Shown: positions 26,101 to 40,869 of the stretch, one piece after another
How positions within the stretch are numbered: position 1 is the stretch's first letter
Layout of the letters: each line of letters begins with the position of its first letter
Assembly: GCF_003286085.1 (NCBI RefSeq)
Contig: NW_020825288.1
Span: 8,990,001 to 9,054,000, forward strand
DNA from: Drosophila persimilis
Taxonomy: Eukaryota; Arthropoda; Insecta; Diptera; Drosophilidae
Length of the DNA: 64,000 nt
Direction: 5' to 3'
Notes under the pieces: model-generated
What the model was told of the DNA's origin: nothing
Databases searched by the model: none
Seen by the model: the letters and a program-made list of their open reading frames with translations, nothing else
Position numbers and translations under genes: made by a program

Positions 26101-27939
26101 AAAAGAAAAAGTTAACCACAGACGGAACTTCTCTAGGAAGGGGAGACTAGAGAATTTGATAGATTTGGAGCCAAGAAACAGTCGATTCCATTTCGAAAAC
26201 CTCATTTTCCGTTGAAAAATGCTTCCAAATTCAAGTATTCGGGAAAAATGTAGTTACATACATCTAATGGAAAATCAATCATTGGTAAGGATAATAATGA
26301 AATGTAGTAATATCTTTGATTTATCAACATTATTCTTTGAATTATTTATTGGTTATGGTGTAGTTCTAGTTTAGCCTCCTCTAACCCCCGATTTACTCGA
26401 TTTGGTCTAGCTCTAATTTTAAAAAGTAAAACTCTTGGTGTACAAATATGGACAAATTTTGAAATCGCTGCTTCCTTCTATTAACACTCCCATCGATCTT
26501 TCACAATCCCCATTATTTCATCAATCTTATCTAATCTAACGACAGATATAGACAATCTACAGAGACCTCTTCTTGAAACACTTGAAAACCCTTTGGAAAC
26601 ATCTGTTTGTTTGCTTCGTTATTTCCACAATGAAATTTCCAGCCAATGTCGACACTGACCTCCAGGTAACCCGAGGTCAGCGTCGTCGTCGTATAACACA
26701 CACACACATACAAAAATGTAATGTAGTGTTTGCCTCCGATTGAATGGATTGTAGATTTACGTGTAAATTGCTTCTAATTTCGATTTCCTCGGGGGTACAC
26801 TCAAAAATCTGGCGACGGCAATCAAAATGTCAGCGGATTGACAGATTGACGAGCGATCGGCCATCAGAAACAGAGAGGCTCGCTCCCCAAGGGGCTGCAG
26901 TGTGAGAAGGGGCGAGGGGCTTTCCATCAATGTTTTATTTTTGGCGGCGACCCTCGTCCCTCCTCCTCCTTCTTCCAACGGTACAACATATTCCAGGCAG
27001 CAACGCAGCAAGCGGAGAAAACGAGAAAGCTATATATAGATGAAATGTGGAATTCAGTGACGGAATCGCGTCTGAATGCCGCCGAAAATCTAAAAATAAA
27101 TTACTCAATCACTGGAAAACCGAGGCTACGGATGCCCCCATCAAACTACTTTGACATTGTTTTTGTTTTGTTTTGTTTTTTTTTATGGGAAAGTTCCAAG
27201 TTATTTTCCGTTGCACCCATAAGCACGAGTACGAGTACGAGTAGCGCGAGTATCAAGAACAGATCCGATCCAAAATTACCCCAGACGTAGATACATAAAT
27301 TAGTTTTACTTGTAATTTGCAAGCACGAACACAGGCGGCGGCTGGCGCCATTTTTCTGCTTTTGTTTCTGGTGCGTGTGAGCATGTATGCGTGCGTGTGT
27401 GTGTGAGAGTGTATTTCCAATTTGAATTGAGACTGGAACGAATGCAGTGAATGCGGTTTCCACACAGACACTACACACACACACGTACACGCCGCACATG
27501 GTGCAAAAACAAAATGCTAATGCAATTGTTGCAGTTGTATGTGTGGATGTGTGCTGTAGCTGTTTGCCGTGTTCTGCCAGCGTCAGCGAATTAATCATCC
27601 AGCAACGGTTAAAGCCCAGCTGGCACACAAAGACCGAGCGAGAGGCAGAGCGGGAGAGGAGAGCATGCTTTGTACCAGGGCCAAAGCAAACGCTGACGTC
27701 ACAGCGACACAGTTAACAAACGAACCAACACACACAAACACATACACTGCAGAGTTGCTTTGACACCATTCGCACTGTTGCGCTGCTCTTAATTAATTAC
27801 AACTCTCCCGCCTCTCCACCTCTCTCTTTATATATTTAGCCAGTGCGAGAGGTGATAAGAGGGAAACTATGATTTGGGTTATCAGAGTCACCGTTTACTG
27901 TACCTTGGGTTTGTTCAGCCACTTGCGAAATGTGTCCAT
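6708..27939 (-). CDS. LST2: LST2, lateral signaling target protein 2 homolog (FYVE domain; CG6051 ortholog)
   Basis: This encodes a 1005-residue protein. Coding exons in order are 27939-27904 ([12 protein letters not shown]), 9882-9742, 9672-8932, 8868-7787 and 7725-6708; all junctions are in phase with GT-AG borders. Residues 13-310 form the conserved N-terminal LST2 domain. The middle is low-complexity: Ser/Thr/Asn-rich, an acidic Asp/Glu tract, then Gln- and His-rich runs (alternating SH, then seven consecutive His). The C-terminal FYVE zinc finger spans about residues 907-975, with WIPD, the RRRHHCR core, paired CxxC cysteines and a final RVC. FYVE domains bind PI3P on early endosomes. 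LST-2 in C. elegans and its human homolog ZFYVE28 down-regulate EGF-receptor signalling by promoting receptor degradation; that role here is by homology. The first intron is 18.0 kb, the main oddity. Confidence 0.95.
12908..12932 (+). repeat. T25 homopolymer
   Basis: Twenty-five consecutive T residues lie in LST2 intron 1. Length is likely polymorphic or error-prone. Confidence 0.95.
13140..13450. promoter_or_regulatory. cluster of ATCGAT/CGATA motifs in LST2 intron 1
   Basis: In about 310 bp I count at least eight ATCGAT-type cores (most as AATCGATA or ATCGATAAA) plus several CGAAA/ATCGAA variants, often preceded by GGTTA. CGATA is the core bound by BEAF-32 and overlaps the DREF site TATCGATA. 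The density is far above neighbouring sequence. Function as an insulator or alternative promoter is inference. Confidence 0.4.
17153..17185 (+). repeat. G33 homopolymer followed by C and G5
   Basis: Thirty-three consecutive G residues, then CGGGGG, lie in LST2 intron 1 between two purine-rich stretches. It can form G-quadruplex structures. The exact length is doubtful in any assembly. Confidence 0.9.
22970..23230. repeat. AT-rich satellite-like repeat
   Basis: About 260 bp are built almost only of A and T, with degenerate repeats of the type AATATATAAAAAA recurring roughly every 16-20 bp, clearest at 23105-23220. There is no coding content. Confidence 0.7.
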
Positions 27940-28939
27940 CGTTGTTGTTGTTGTGGTTGTAGGAGCGTTGCAGTTGCAGCGCCGCCACAGCTGTTGATGC
28001 ACTCAATCGCTTCCTCTTCCAATGAAGTGCGTTTTTGTTGTCCTTGCACACTTGCACACGCACGCACCAACACTCAGAAGCGAACGAGTGTGAGCGCGAC
28101 AGGAGATATGGAGCGGGGGAACACGAAAACCAAACAAAACAAAGAAATACACACGACCAACAACAACGGCACTACTTCTACTGCCTTGGCCACACTACGT
28201 TCAATATGTTTAGCGACTGCTGCTGCCTGCTGGCGATGCTTTGGGCCTTTTGCGTCGCGATTCCACCTCTAAATGCACATTATTTCACTTAACACCTTTT
28301 ATAATTTTTTTCCGAAATTCTGGGTTTGTCTAGTTGTCGACTTGTCTGGTGTTAATTTTTGACTGCCTTTTGCACTTTGCCTTTTGGATTTGACTTTTTT
28401 TTTCGATTCGTAGCAGCCACAACAACACATCACACGCGTGACTTTTTCCTGCTCGCTTATTCCTTATTCCACACCACTCCCGCACATTACACTTGCAACT
28501 GCATTTCTCCAGGCGGAAATTGCGTCGATTTTGGTTAAAAATTCTTAAATATATTTAACGAAATGTGGAGAAACTGGCTTTTCGGGAGCGAAAAAACCAT
28601 TAAACTCGCGCAACACTCATCCGCCCTTGCCGTTTCCGTCGTCAGCGGCGTCGTCCGTTTAGTTTAAAGTTTTTTTTTCGAATGCGAATGCCCATGTCGA
28701 GTAACGAAACAAAAACACAAAGTAGAATGGCTAAACATGGGCGAAGAGATAGAGCTGAAAGAGCAATCGATGGTACTATCGATGAATCGATATATTTAAA
28801 AGCTGCTCAATTTTGCGTTCCACTGATTGGTATCGGTTGTTAGGCCCTAAAAATGGACAAAATCTAATTTTTCCTGAAATCCCGAATTATGGTTCCACTG
28901 GCTATGGACAAATTGCAACAATAATTTAATTTGTTTGTT
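27940..28939 (-). other. LST2 5' leader and promoter region
   Basis: Upstream of the LST2 start codon there is no credible coding frame. The region should contain the 5' UTR and promoter of LST2; I cannot place the transcription start. An ATCGAT triplet at 28766-28792 is the best promoter-type signal. The next gene upstream ends at 28961. Confidence 0.5.
28766..28792. promoter_or_regulatory. three ATCGAT (DRE/CGATA-type) sites upstream of LST2
   Basis: Three ATCGAT cores occur within 27 bp, two of them extended as TATCGATG and ATCGATA. DRE sites (TATCGATA) mark many housekeeping promoters in Drosophila and bind DREF; CGATA binds BEAF-32. They lie about 830 bp above the LST2 ATG and 170 bp below the end of the neighbouring gene. 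Confidence 0.45.
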
Positions 28940-28960
28940 TTTATTATATTCTATTATACT

Positions 28961-30107
28961 CTACGAGGTTTTTTTTTGATTGGCGCTGACGTAATTTTGG
29001 AGCAGATTCGTCACTTTATGACGAGCATCTCTGGCTACAGCTGGAGGCATATCATTTAAAAGAAAGTCCCAGTAGGTCAATACTTCCATATTTTTAAATG
29101 GGGGCTTTTCTTTGACTCCTTTTGCCTGTTTTACGAGATCCTGGAGGAAGTTTACTATGTCACTGGAATTCGAAGTCGTACCATGCGATGGACTTTTTTT
29201 CGGCTGTCAAAAGGGTATTGGATCAGCATTTAAGCAATCAATGATCGAAAGTGTACTTACAATTGAGCAGTTACTGAGGGACCACGAACACTCCTCCATA
29301 TCATTCATGTTGGAATTATCGGCTATTGGACTGTACTCGTAATTTTGCTCCGGTTCAGTTTTAAAGTGTTTTGAGCTCGTACTGGCGGAATTCGAAGCAT
29401 CATCCTCATCATTCTGATCCTCCGGTTGCTCATTGAGATATACAATTTCGGTATTTGGCCTTTTTTTGCTTTGGGATACTACAGGTTTGCTGCCAAGAAT
29501 GGCATCCATTTTGTCAAAGTACTCCCACTTAGAGACCCTGTTATTGCTCTTGATCTTTTCATACGTCTTCTTCAAGTTCCTAAACTTCCTGTCAAGTTGC
29601 TCGGGGGTAAGGTCGTAGTATCCATGCTCTGCCATTTCGAGCACAATGCTCTGCCACACTTCCCTTTTTTTTTTCATCGGATTCTTAAAATTTTGTATCC
29701 TATCCAAAAGCATTCGGAGTAGTAGCTGTGTGGTATTCGAGTTCCACATTCTCTCGTCATCTGCAAAAGGGATTATTAAATGATTAGACCACCAAATACC
29801 ACAATACCAAGATTTTGCATGTGGGACTAAAAACCTATTCTATTGCGGGGTTTTTCAAAGACTTGCGACCGCGACCCGCTGCCTACTCGGCCTACTTTTG
29901 CATCAAATAATAGTCTTTGGCAAAAGTCATACAAGCGTATGATTCAAAACGGAATGTATGCCTTGCCATATATTCTTCGAGACTGGCAGAGCCGTTTTTA
30001 GAAGCCAATAAAGGCGGGTCCAGAGAAAATTTAAATGAAATTTTTTCCTGATGCACTATCATGGTACAAAATTACATACTTGATTGCACACAATTACTTT
30101 GCTCCAT
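28961..30107 (-). CDS. Myb/SANT-like (trihelix-type) DNA-binding protein, uncharacterised
   Basis: This encodes a 256-residue protein from exons 30107-30080, 29760-29261 and 29203-28961, all GT-AG and in phase. The start is the first ATG (MEQSNCVQS), followed by a GTATGT donor. Residues about 12-95 fit the Myb/SANT-like fold used by many insect regulators. The visible marks are an opening Trp, LLxR, a central KxxxWQSI, GY, PEQLDRKFRNLKKTY and a closing WEYFDKMDAILG. The middle is acidic and Ser/Asn-rich. The C-terminal exon (WDFLLNDMP...ARDARHKV) resembles a BESS-type interaction motif, but I am not certain. AATAAA on the minus strand at 28945-28940 predicts a very short 3' UTR. The gene is divergent from Men-b, with 834 bp between start codons. 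A nuclear DNA-binding role is inferred; targets are unknown. Confidence 0.8.
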
Positions 30108-30941
30108 TTAAAAAAAAAACCCCAGCATGAAAACAAACAATTACCAGACTGTCAGCTGTTATATCGATATCGAAAACATTCCAGCGATTGGTATTTTAGT
30201 ACCAACCAATTCCGATTACACCTTTTTGATGAACGGAACTGATACGTTCACAAATTTCAGGTATCATAATCAGTGATCATATAACTTTTGTGATCAATGC
30301 ATGTTATGCGTTTATCAGAGGAAACCGTTTCTATTGCTACCCTGCAGAATTTTTATTTCGACATATTTCTCTCATAAATCAAGTAATTTTCGTTGGTTCA
30401 CCAAACTTAAATAACTAGTTCAGAATGCACCAAGGGGCTAATCTCTATGAAATAAATATGATCTAATATGGCTGCATTTCCATATCAATTTCGATAGATA
30501 CATTTTTGTAGACCTTCTTTGTTTAAACCTTATTTGAGCCACATGATTAGCCACCAATCATGATTGAATCAAGGGGCTTAAGTGGGCTAAGTTCGTTTTT
30601 CATCTGTATATTTACGGTATATTTTGAAAATGAGACGGTTTGCTTCGGTATATTTTAAGGTTCCGGCTCCGATTTATTGATATATCGTAAACTTGAGCTT
30701 TTTTTAGTTATTCAAAATCGGCATCGCGCTAGTGGTGGTTGTTGTGCCCGCGCGTTCTCTAAGCAATTCCTTTCCTGGAAATTTAAGGGTGGTCGTTATT
30801 TCTATTCGTTCCGCACGACACACGAAAATAAAGTCAACTAAAAGTATTAAAAGTGTAGCAGTTTGAATAAGTGTCAATCTATTAAAAGCAATAAATTGTT
30901 CTAAAAGTTAACATCGAAAAAAGCAATTTGAGGAAGAAAAA
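30108..30941. other. divergent promoter region between the Myb/SANT-like gene and Men-b
   Basis: No coding sequence is visible. It contains a perfect DRE at 30162-30169, 54 bp above the Myb/SANT-like ATG. The Men-b 5' leader lies near 30800-30941, A-rich just before the ATG. No convincing TATA box was seen. Confidence 0.55.
30162..30169. promoter_or_regulatory. DRE, perfect TATCGATA
   Basis: The palindromic 8-mer TATCGATA, the consensus of the DREF-binding DNA replication-related element, sits 54 bp upstream of the Myb/SANT-like gene's start codon. Position and sequence fit a housekeeping-type, TATA-less promoter. Confidence 0.55.
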
Positions 30942-35613
<4,672 letters not shown>

Positions 35614-37055
35614 GCAAGCGTTCAAGTTCAAGCGTGTTGGCACTACCTACTCTATGTTTTTGCATCTCCTAATCCACTTCTACTACTACTACTCGTACTT
35701 CCAAGCGTTCGTTCACCATCCAGCACCAAATCAAACCAAACCAGACCCAACCAATCAAGCAATCAACCAATCTACTAACCAAAAGCTACTACATCTAGAA
35801 CACACAACAAATTTCAACTGCTATTCTATATATATGTTCTGCGATTGATTCGTTTGCCTCCGTTTGCCAACCAACAAGCCACCGCTATGGTTCTACAGTT
35901 CTATCACTACGGCTGCTCCCCATTTGGTGACCCCCGCCCGACGAGAGCACTCTTTGTTAATAATATCGCACCTGCTAGAACGAAAGAAAGCGTTGAGTCA
36001 TATTACAAGTAGAGATTCGAGCGACGGTCGCAACGGAATAATCGTTATATGTATTTTTCAATATGTTTCTGATATATACTAGTATTATATATGTATGTTA
36101 TGATATATGTTTTTAGTTTTGTATAAATTACAATGTTTATTGTTTTGTGATCGATAACAATGACTGCGACGATGACGATGACGATGACTATTACGTTGAC
36201 GATGACTCTGAAAAATGCAATTACGCAGTATTCCTATTCTATTAATTCTACTACTAAATGTATTTGCTATGTGCTATGCTTTTGATTTGCTAATCCTAAC
36301 CGCAATACTCTTTCTCTCTCTCGGCTTACGCTTGCCCTTTGAATGTCCCGCTCTCCCTCTTTCTCTTGCTGATCTGTTACTAACTCTGAAGGCGGCATCA
36401 AGCGAACAGCTACTTATATATATATATCAAATATTTATATCAAAACCACTGCTTACTCATAACAATCTCACCCACAACTAATAACTGAGAGATTCGACAA
36501 TTGTTTGATTGATCTATTGCTATGTTTCCCTTTCGTTGCCATACAGAAAGCGAAGAGATTCTATAAATTAGACAACCAAACCCCCAAGCAAGCAATCAAC
36601 CAACCAACCCACTACCAACACGACCGCCTAGAACAATTGGCCAAACAGACAGCAAGCTAAACAGCTCCGAGAACTGGTGAGAGCACAAGCCCCCTAAAAA
36701 CGACCCCAAAAAGTAAAGCAACTAATTTGCAGCCTTTAATATCCGTTTAGAACACCCAACTAAGTTATAGAGACTATGATTCGTGTTTTGTTTAGTTGTC
36801 CCACGTGTATCCTGTGTGGGATATCCGTGCGGGCATACATATATCGAGTATGTTTGTTGTTGAGCCATGTCTGATATTTATTAACGCAGTTAAGCAGCTT
36901 TTGTTATAATTTATTGTTACACAAGGTCAGCATAAATGTACTACTACTCGTACTATCAATGATATAATATAATGAAACCCCCATCCCCCAATCGATCGGA
37001 CCGATTCAGCCACTGTACAATTGACTAGATTTGATGATGTGCTATAAACAATAAA
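35614..37055 (+). other. Men-b 3' UTR, poly(A) signal AATAAA at 37050-37055
   Basis: There is no independent gene here. The first clear canonical poly(A) signal downstream of Men-b is AATAAA at 37050. The region contains a (GACGAT)n run at 36165-36200 and an ACCAA-rich tract at 36570-36625. A strong acceptor-like CAG at 36544-36546 precedes a 36-codon open stretch that would be in phase with Men-b exon 6; it may be chance. Confidence 0.45.
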
Positions 37056-37443
37056 AATTAAACAACAGAAATTGACTATGGATATTTTAATATTGAGCTG
37101 AGAGTCGAGCTCAAATGTGGCTTAAGTCTACTCTTCGATTTGCAGGAATATATTTTGTATATGCCCTTTTCTCTAGTAGGAATCTTTCATTTAATGAACC
37201 ATTTCTCTATAATCTTGAGTGAAATGGAATACTCTCGGCGTTGGAGCTTTGATCGGGCAGCTTTCAGAGCGGAGAACCAATGTGTCGTCAATACAAGTTC
37301 TGAGCCAAAAGCTTAGTTTTATAGAGTCGCTTTGTTTTTCATATATTCTTATATTTATTCTTGACCACAAAGAGCGCAAATCTCGTGCTAACAATGGAGA
37401 TCGGAGAGATGTCCACGCTTATAGATCTGGTTCTCTCTCAGAG

Positions 37444-37625
37444 GTTGCTCCTCGGAGTTTATTTCTGAGACATAGACCTGAGCTCTGAGTAGATCTCTGC
37501 GACATTAAACCTGAGCTCTGAGTGGATCCCTGAGCCATAAAACCTGAGGCGTGAGTGGACTTCTCAGGCATTCAAGCTGAGCTCTGAGTGGATTTCTCAG
37601 GCATAAAACTTGAGCTCTGAGATCA
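37444..37625. repeat. 33-bp tandem repeat, about 4.5 clear copies plus a degenerate one
   Basis: Copies begin at 37477, 37510, 37543, 37576 and 37609, exactly 33 bp apart, with the consensus opening CCTGAGCTCTGAGTGGAT and ending CAGGCATAAAA. A more diverged copy starts near 37444. Each unit carries the near-palindrome CTGAGCTCTGAG. The plus-strand frames contain stops in every unit. It ends about 90 bp before the grass start codon, so it lies in the promoter or 5' leader. Confidence 0.9.
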
Positions 37626-37717
37626 GCAGCTGCCAGTCGAGATTTGAGCGTCAGATTGAGAAGTTTTCAGCTTTGGACTACTACAGGTTTCGGCTACGTT
37701 TCGATCAGTTCTCTGAA

Positions 37718-39154
37718 ATGATAAGCAGATGCTTTGTCGTTGTCTATGGCATTGCCCTCGTGTTCGGTGTGCAGGCCGCTGGAGCAGGTTCGAGGAATGA
37801 ATTTTCAAGCCTATTGCCTTTAGCTAACATTGAAAAACAATCTACAGACTATGCCGATGACTGCACTACACCCAATGGGGAGTCGGGTCAGTGCATGCCC
37901 TTCTCCTCCTGCAAGGACATTGAGGAACGGCTGACGGAGAGCCAGACGTCGGGCCAGAGTGTGCCAGCCGATTATGCCAGCTATCTACAGAAGGCTTCCT
38001 GCGGGGAAATAAATAGTGTGGTAAGCCATCCCACAGCAAAGATCTGATGCAACCACTTATCCGATCCGATACTGTCTGATTTTTCAGCGCCACTTTTGCT
38101 GTCCTGCTGCCCAGATCCAGCACAACTCCAAGGTGATGGCTCTGTTTAAGAACGAGACCTTCGACTGTGGCAACTTTCTGAGCCAGCGCGTGGCCAATGG
38201 CTACGAGGTGAAGCTGTCGTCCAGGCCCTGGATGGCCCTGCTGCGCTACCAGCAATTCGGGGAGCCGCGTTTCCTCTGCGGCGGTGCCCTCATTTCAGAG
38301 CGTAGGTCCCCCAAAGAGATCACTTTGTATCATCTGAAATTCATGATTCAATTTCTTTATAGGCTATATACTGACTGCTGCTCATTGTGTGCATGGACTC
38401 CAGGATGATCTGTAAGACAAAAATATGAATATCTATGGTTGTCCCTATTTGATGAGTTACCTTTCTCTGCTCTAGCGATGAGATACGGCTGGGAGAGCAT
38501 CGAATTTCAACGGAGGAGGACTGCAGACAGCAGGGACGCAAGAGGAAGTGTGCGCCGCCTGTTGTGGATGTGGGCATTGAGAAATATATTATCCACGAGC
38601 ACTACGATGCCCGCCAGATCATGAACGACATTGCCCTGCTGCGATTGAAGAGAAACGTTCCTTTCCAGAGTAAGTCCTCAATCGATCACCCACCCATGCT
38701 TGGCTTAAACTTCTCTCTTCGTTTCCCAGAGCACATCAAACCGATCTGCCTGCCGATTACAGATGAACTGAAGCAGCAGGCGGAGCAGATCAACACCTAC
38801 TTTGTGACCGGCTGGGGCACCACGGAGAATGGCTCCTCCTCCGATGTCCTTCTCCAGGCGAATGTGCCCCTCCAGCCACGTTCGGCCTGCTCCCAGGCCT
38901 ACCGTCGTTCTGTGCCCCTAACGCAGCTGTGCGTCGGCGGCGGTGATCTCCAGGACTCGTGCAAGGGCGACTCTGGTGGCCCCCTGCAGGCGCCCTCCCG
39001 CTATCTGGGAGAGTTTGCCCCTCGCATGGTGGAGTTTGGGATCGTCAGCCAGGGTGTCGTCTCCTGCGGCCAAGTGAGTCTTCCCGGCCTCTACACGAAT
39101 GTCGGCGAGTATGTCCAATGGATAACAGACACCATGGCAAGCCACGGTCTGTAA
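37718..39154 (+). CDS. grass: Grass, CLIP-domain serine protease of the Toll pathway
   Basis: This encodes a 374-residue secreted protease from exons 37718-37787, 37848-38020, 38088-38301, 38363-38411, 38476-38669 and 38730-39154. A signal peptide covers about residues 1-23 (MISRCFVVVYGIALVFG). A six-cysteine CLIP domain follows (DCTTPNGESGQC to HFCCP). Activation would cleave at SQR/VANG. The S1 triad is intact: His160 in LTAAHC, Asp220 in NDIALL and Ser315 in GDSGGP. The sequence is very close to D. melanogaster Grass, a zymogen that relays recognition of Gram-positive bacteria and fungi in hemolymph to Spaetzle processing. Intron 1 (60 nt, weak GTTCGA donor) is stop-free and in frame, so its retention would add 20 residues after the signal peptide. 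A related protease gene follows 1.7 kb downstream. Confidence 0.95.
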
Positions 39155-40763
39155 GAGAATCGATGCACGGCAATAGAGAGAATGATCTACACCCAATATT
39201 ATTGTGTATTTAAGTAATTAGGAAACCCAAATATAATTATATTATATTCATATTTGTAAACTTATTCACAAGTTTGTGGTTTTAATGGGGGATTGTGGAG
39301 ATGGGATGTGGTTTTTGATTAAATTTAAACCATAAACCATCTATATGTTCCTTTACCTCCAGATTTTGGAGTGCTATTTTATAGATATTTGTTATGTATA
39401 ATGAACAAAAATGAGTGCAAACTGTCGAAACCTTTGCTCGCCTTGTTTCCGAGTATTTTATATTTAGAGATACGTTTTTCTTAGAAAAACAATTCAATGA
39501 GTGCCCCATATTATAGCAGGAATTTTTTGAGCAGAGCAAGTCTTTATCTCTTGTTGCCATTCGTATCTTTAATATAACGATAAACATTTGTAACGTGTCT
39601 TTTCTAGTGAATCATTAATATATATTTTATCATTATTCCATGGCTATCGCTTAGTTACTAACAAAGATTATTGCATATCCGGTTAATAATTTCTCATTAT
39701 CTATGAATATTGATATATCAGTATTATAACGCAACGAGGCGTATAGTATAGTACTTATGCTTAGGGTAAAGTGCAGTTCATTAAATCCAAGATTGTGCAA
39801 CTTCAATAATGGCCAGACACCGCCTATTAAAGGGGATATACACAATCTAATTATGTACTGTACGATTAGATTAAATATTTACTGATTGAACCCTTACTTA
39901 CCGTGGGGCATTCCGACCTATCCTAATGGGAGTGTCCCAGCCCAACCCAACACGGCCTGACAGCTGACAATAGTAGAAGGATTGTTTTATTGGCAAACCA
40001 CAACGTTTGGGGGATTTTTTGTGTGTTCCACGCATTTGCGAATTAAGCGTTTGATATTCCATAGCCTCTTGGGGTTTTCAGATCTGGAAATTCCATGTTA
40101 CACATACGAGTACGAGCATCCAAAAGAACGAGTTTTGAAGGCAGCACACACAGACAAACCGAGTACCTGGCTGTCTGTGTGTCCGTCCTCCCATGGGGCG
40201 TGTGAGTGGGAAGCTTGCGATAGAAATTACATTTAGAAAACGTTTTAATTCAACGTCGGGAAAAAAGTACCGATTATAATGGGTGTTTCGCCTATCTGTT
40301 CGATACAACTACGACAACGGCTTCGGTTCTCTCGCGACGCGTGCCAGTGAGAGAGAGAGACATATAGAAAACTTTCGAGAATAGTTCAAGTGCTATGGAG
40401 AGTGATCGGTGTTCGATGGGGGGTTTCCTGGAATTTAATCGCTTTTCCCACGGTGGTAGCGATGGCCGAGTCGAGGCACTATCTCAAGTGTGGAAGCTAA
40501 TCTGAGCCCAGATCTGGGGCGTTAACACAGGCAGAGGCCCTCAGCCACTGTAAGCCGTAAACCTGTTGGCTATACGATCTGGGGATTGCGCGGGGCAATT
40601 ATGCATTCTGGATTGGCGCTTCCCCCGAGCACACGGTCCAGACGATCTCCGAGCGATGAGAGCGATACAAAAGCTCGGCTCACGACGATCTGCGGCTCAT
40701 TCCACATTGATCGGCTGAGCGCGCATGTTGGACATTATTATCCACCAGTAGTCTCGTATCCAC
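39155..40763. other. intergenic between grass and the CG5909-like protease
   Basis: No coding sequence is seen. It should hold the grass 3' UTR and the upstream control region of the next protease. Two kappaB-like decamers occur, GGGGATTTTT at 40010-40019 and GGGGGTTTCC at 40419-40428. A (GA)n run sits at 40349-40359. Confidence 0.5.
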
Positions 40764-40771
40764 TATAAATA
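40764..40771 (+). promoter_or_regulatory. TATA box (TATAAATA) of the CG5909-like protease gene
   Basis: TATAAATA lies 99 bp before the ATG. A start of transcription about 30 bp on, near 40795, would leave a leader of about 75 nt. TATA-type promoters are usual for inducible hemolymph protease genes. Confidence 0.55.
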
Positions 40772-40869
40772 TATATCCGACTTGAGACTGGTTTCTGTTC
40801 TCCAACTAAGCGGCAGCAGATAGACCGACTGACCCCATAGCAAATCTCACTCACAGATATCGGAACAGG

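Larger units (their letters stand above)
9883..27903 (-). other. LST2 intron 1 (18.0 kb), no nested gene recognised
   Basis: The acceptor (TTGCAG) is at 9883 and the donor (GTACAG) at 27903; exon phase 0 matches on both sides. Open frames inside are short or of low-complexity composition, and I recognise no protein family. Notable contents are (GA)n at 11248-11265, a CT/GAGA-rich block at 12590-12660, T25 at 12908-12932, a CGATA cluster at 13140-13450, purine-rich plus-strand tracts at 16560-17000 and 17450-17900, and G33 at 17153-17185. There is also a GGTGGTATGGTGGTCT-type repeat near 19127-19180, a GCGACG-type run at 21990-22030, AT satellite-like sequence at 22970-23230, and a GAGA/AGAAGAA block at 25540-25660. 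An intron this long usually holds enhancers, but none is demonstrated. Confidence 0.7.
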
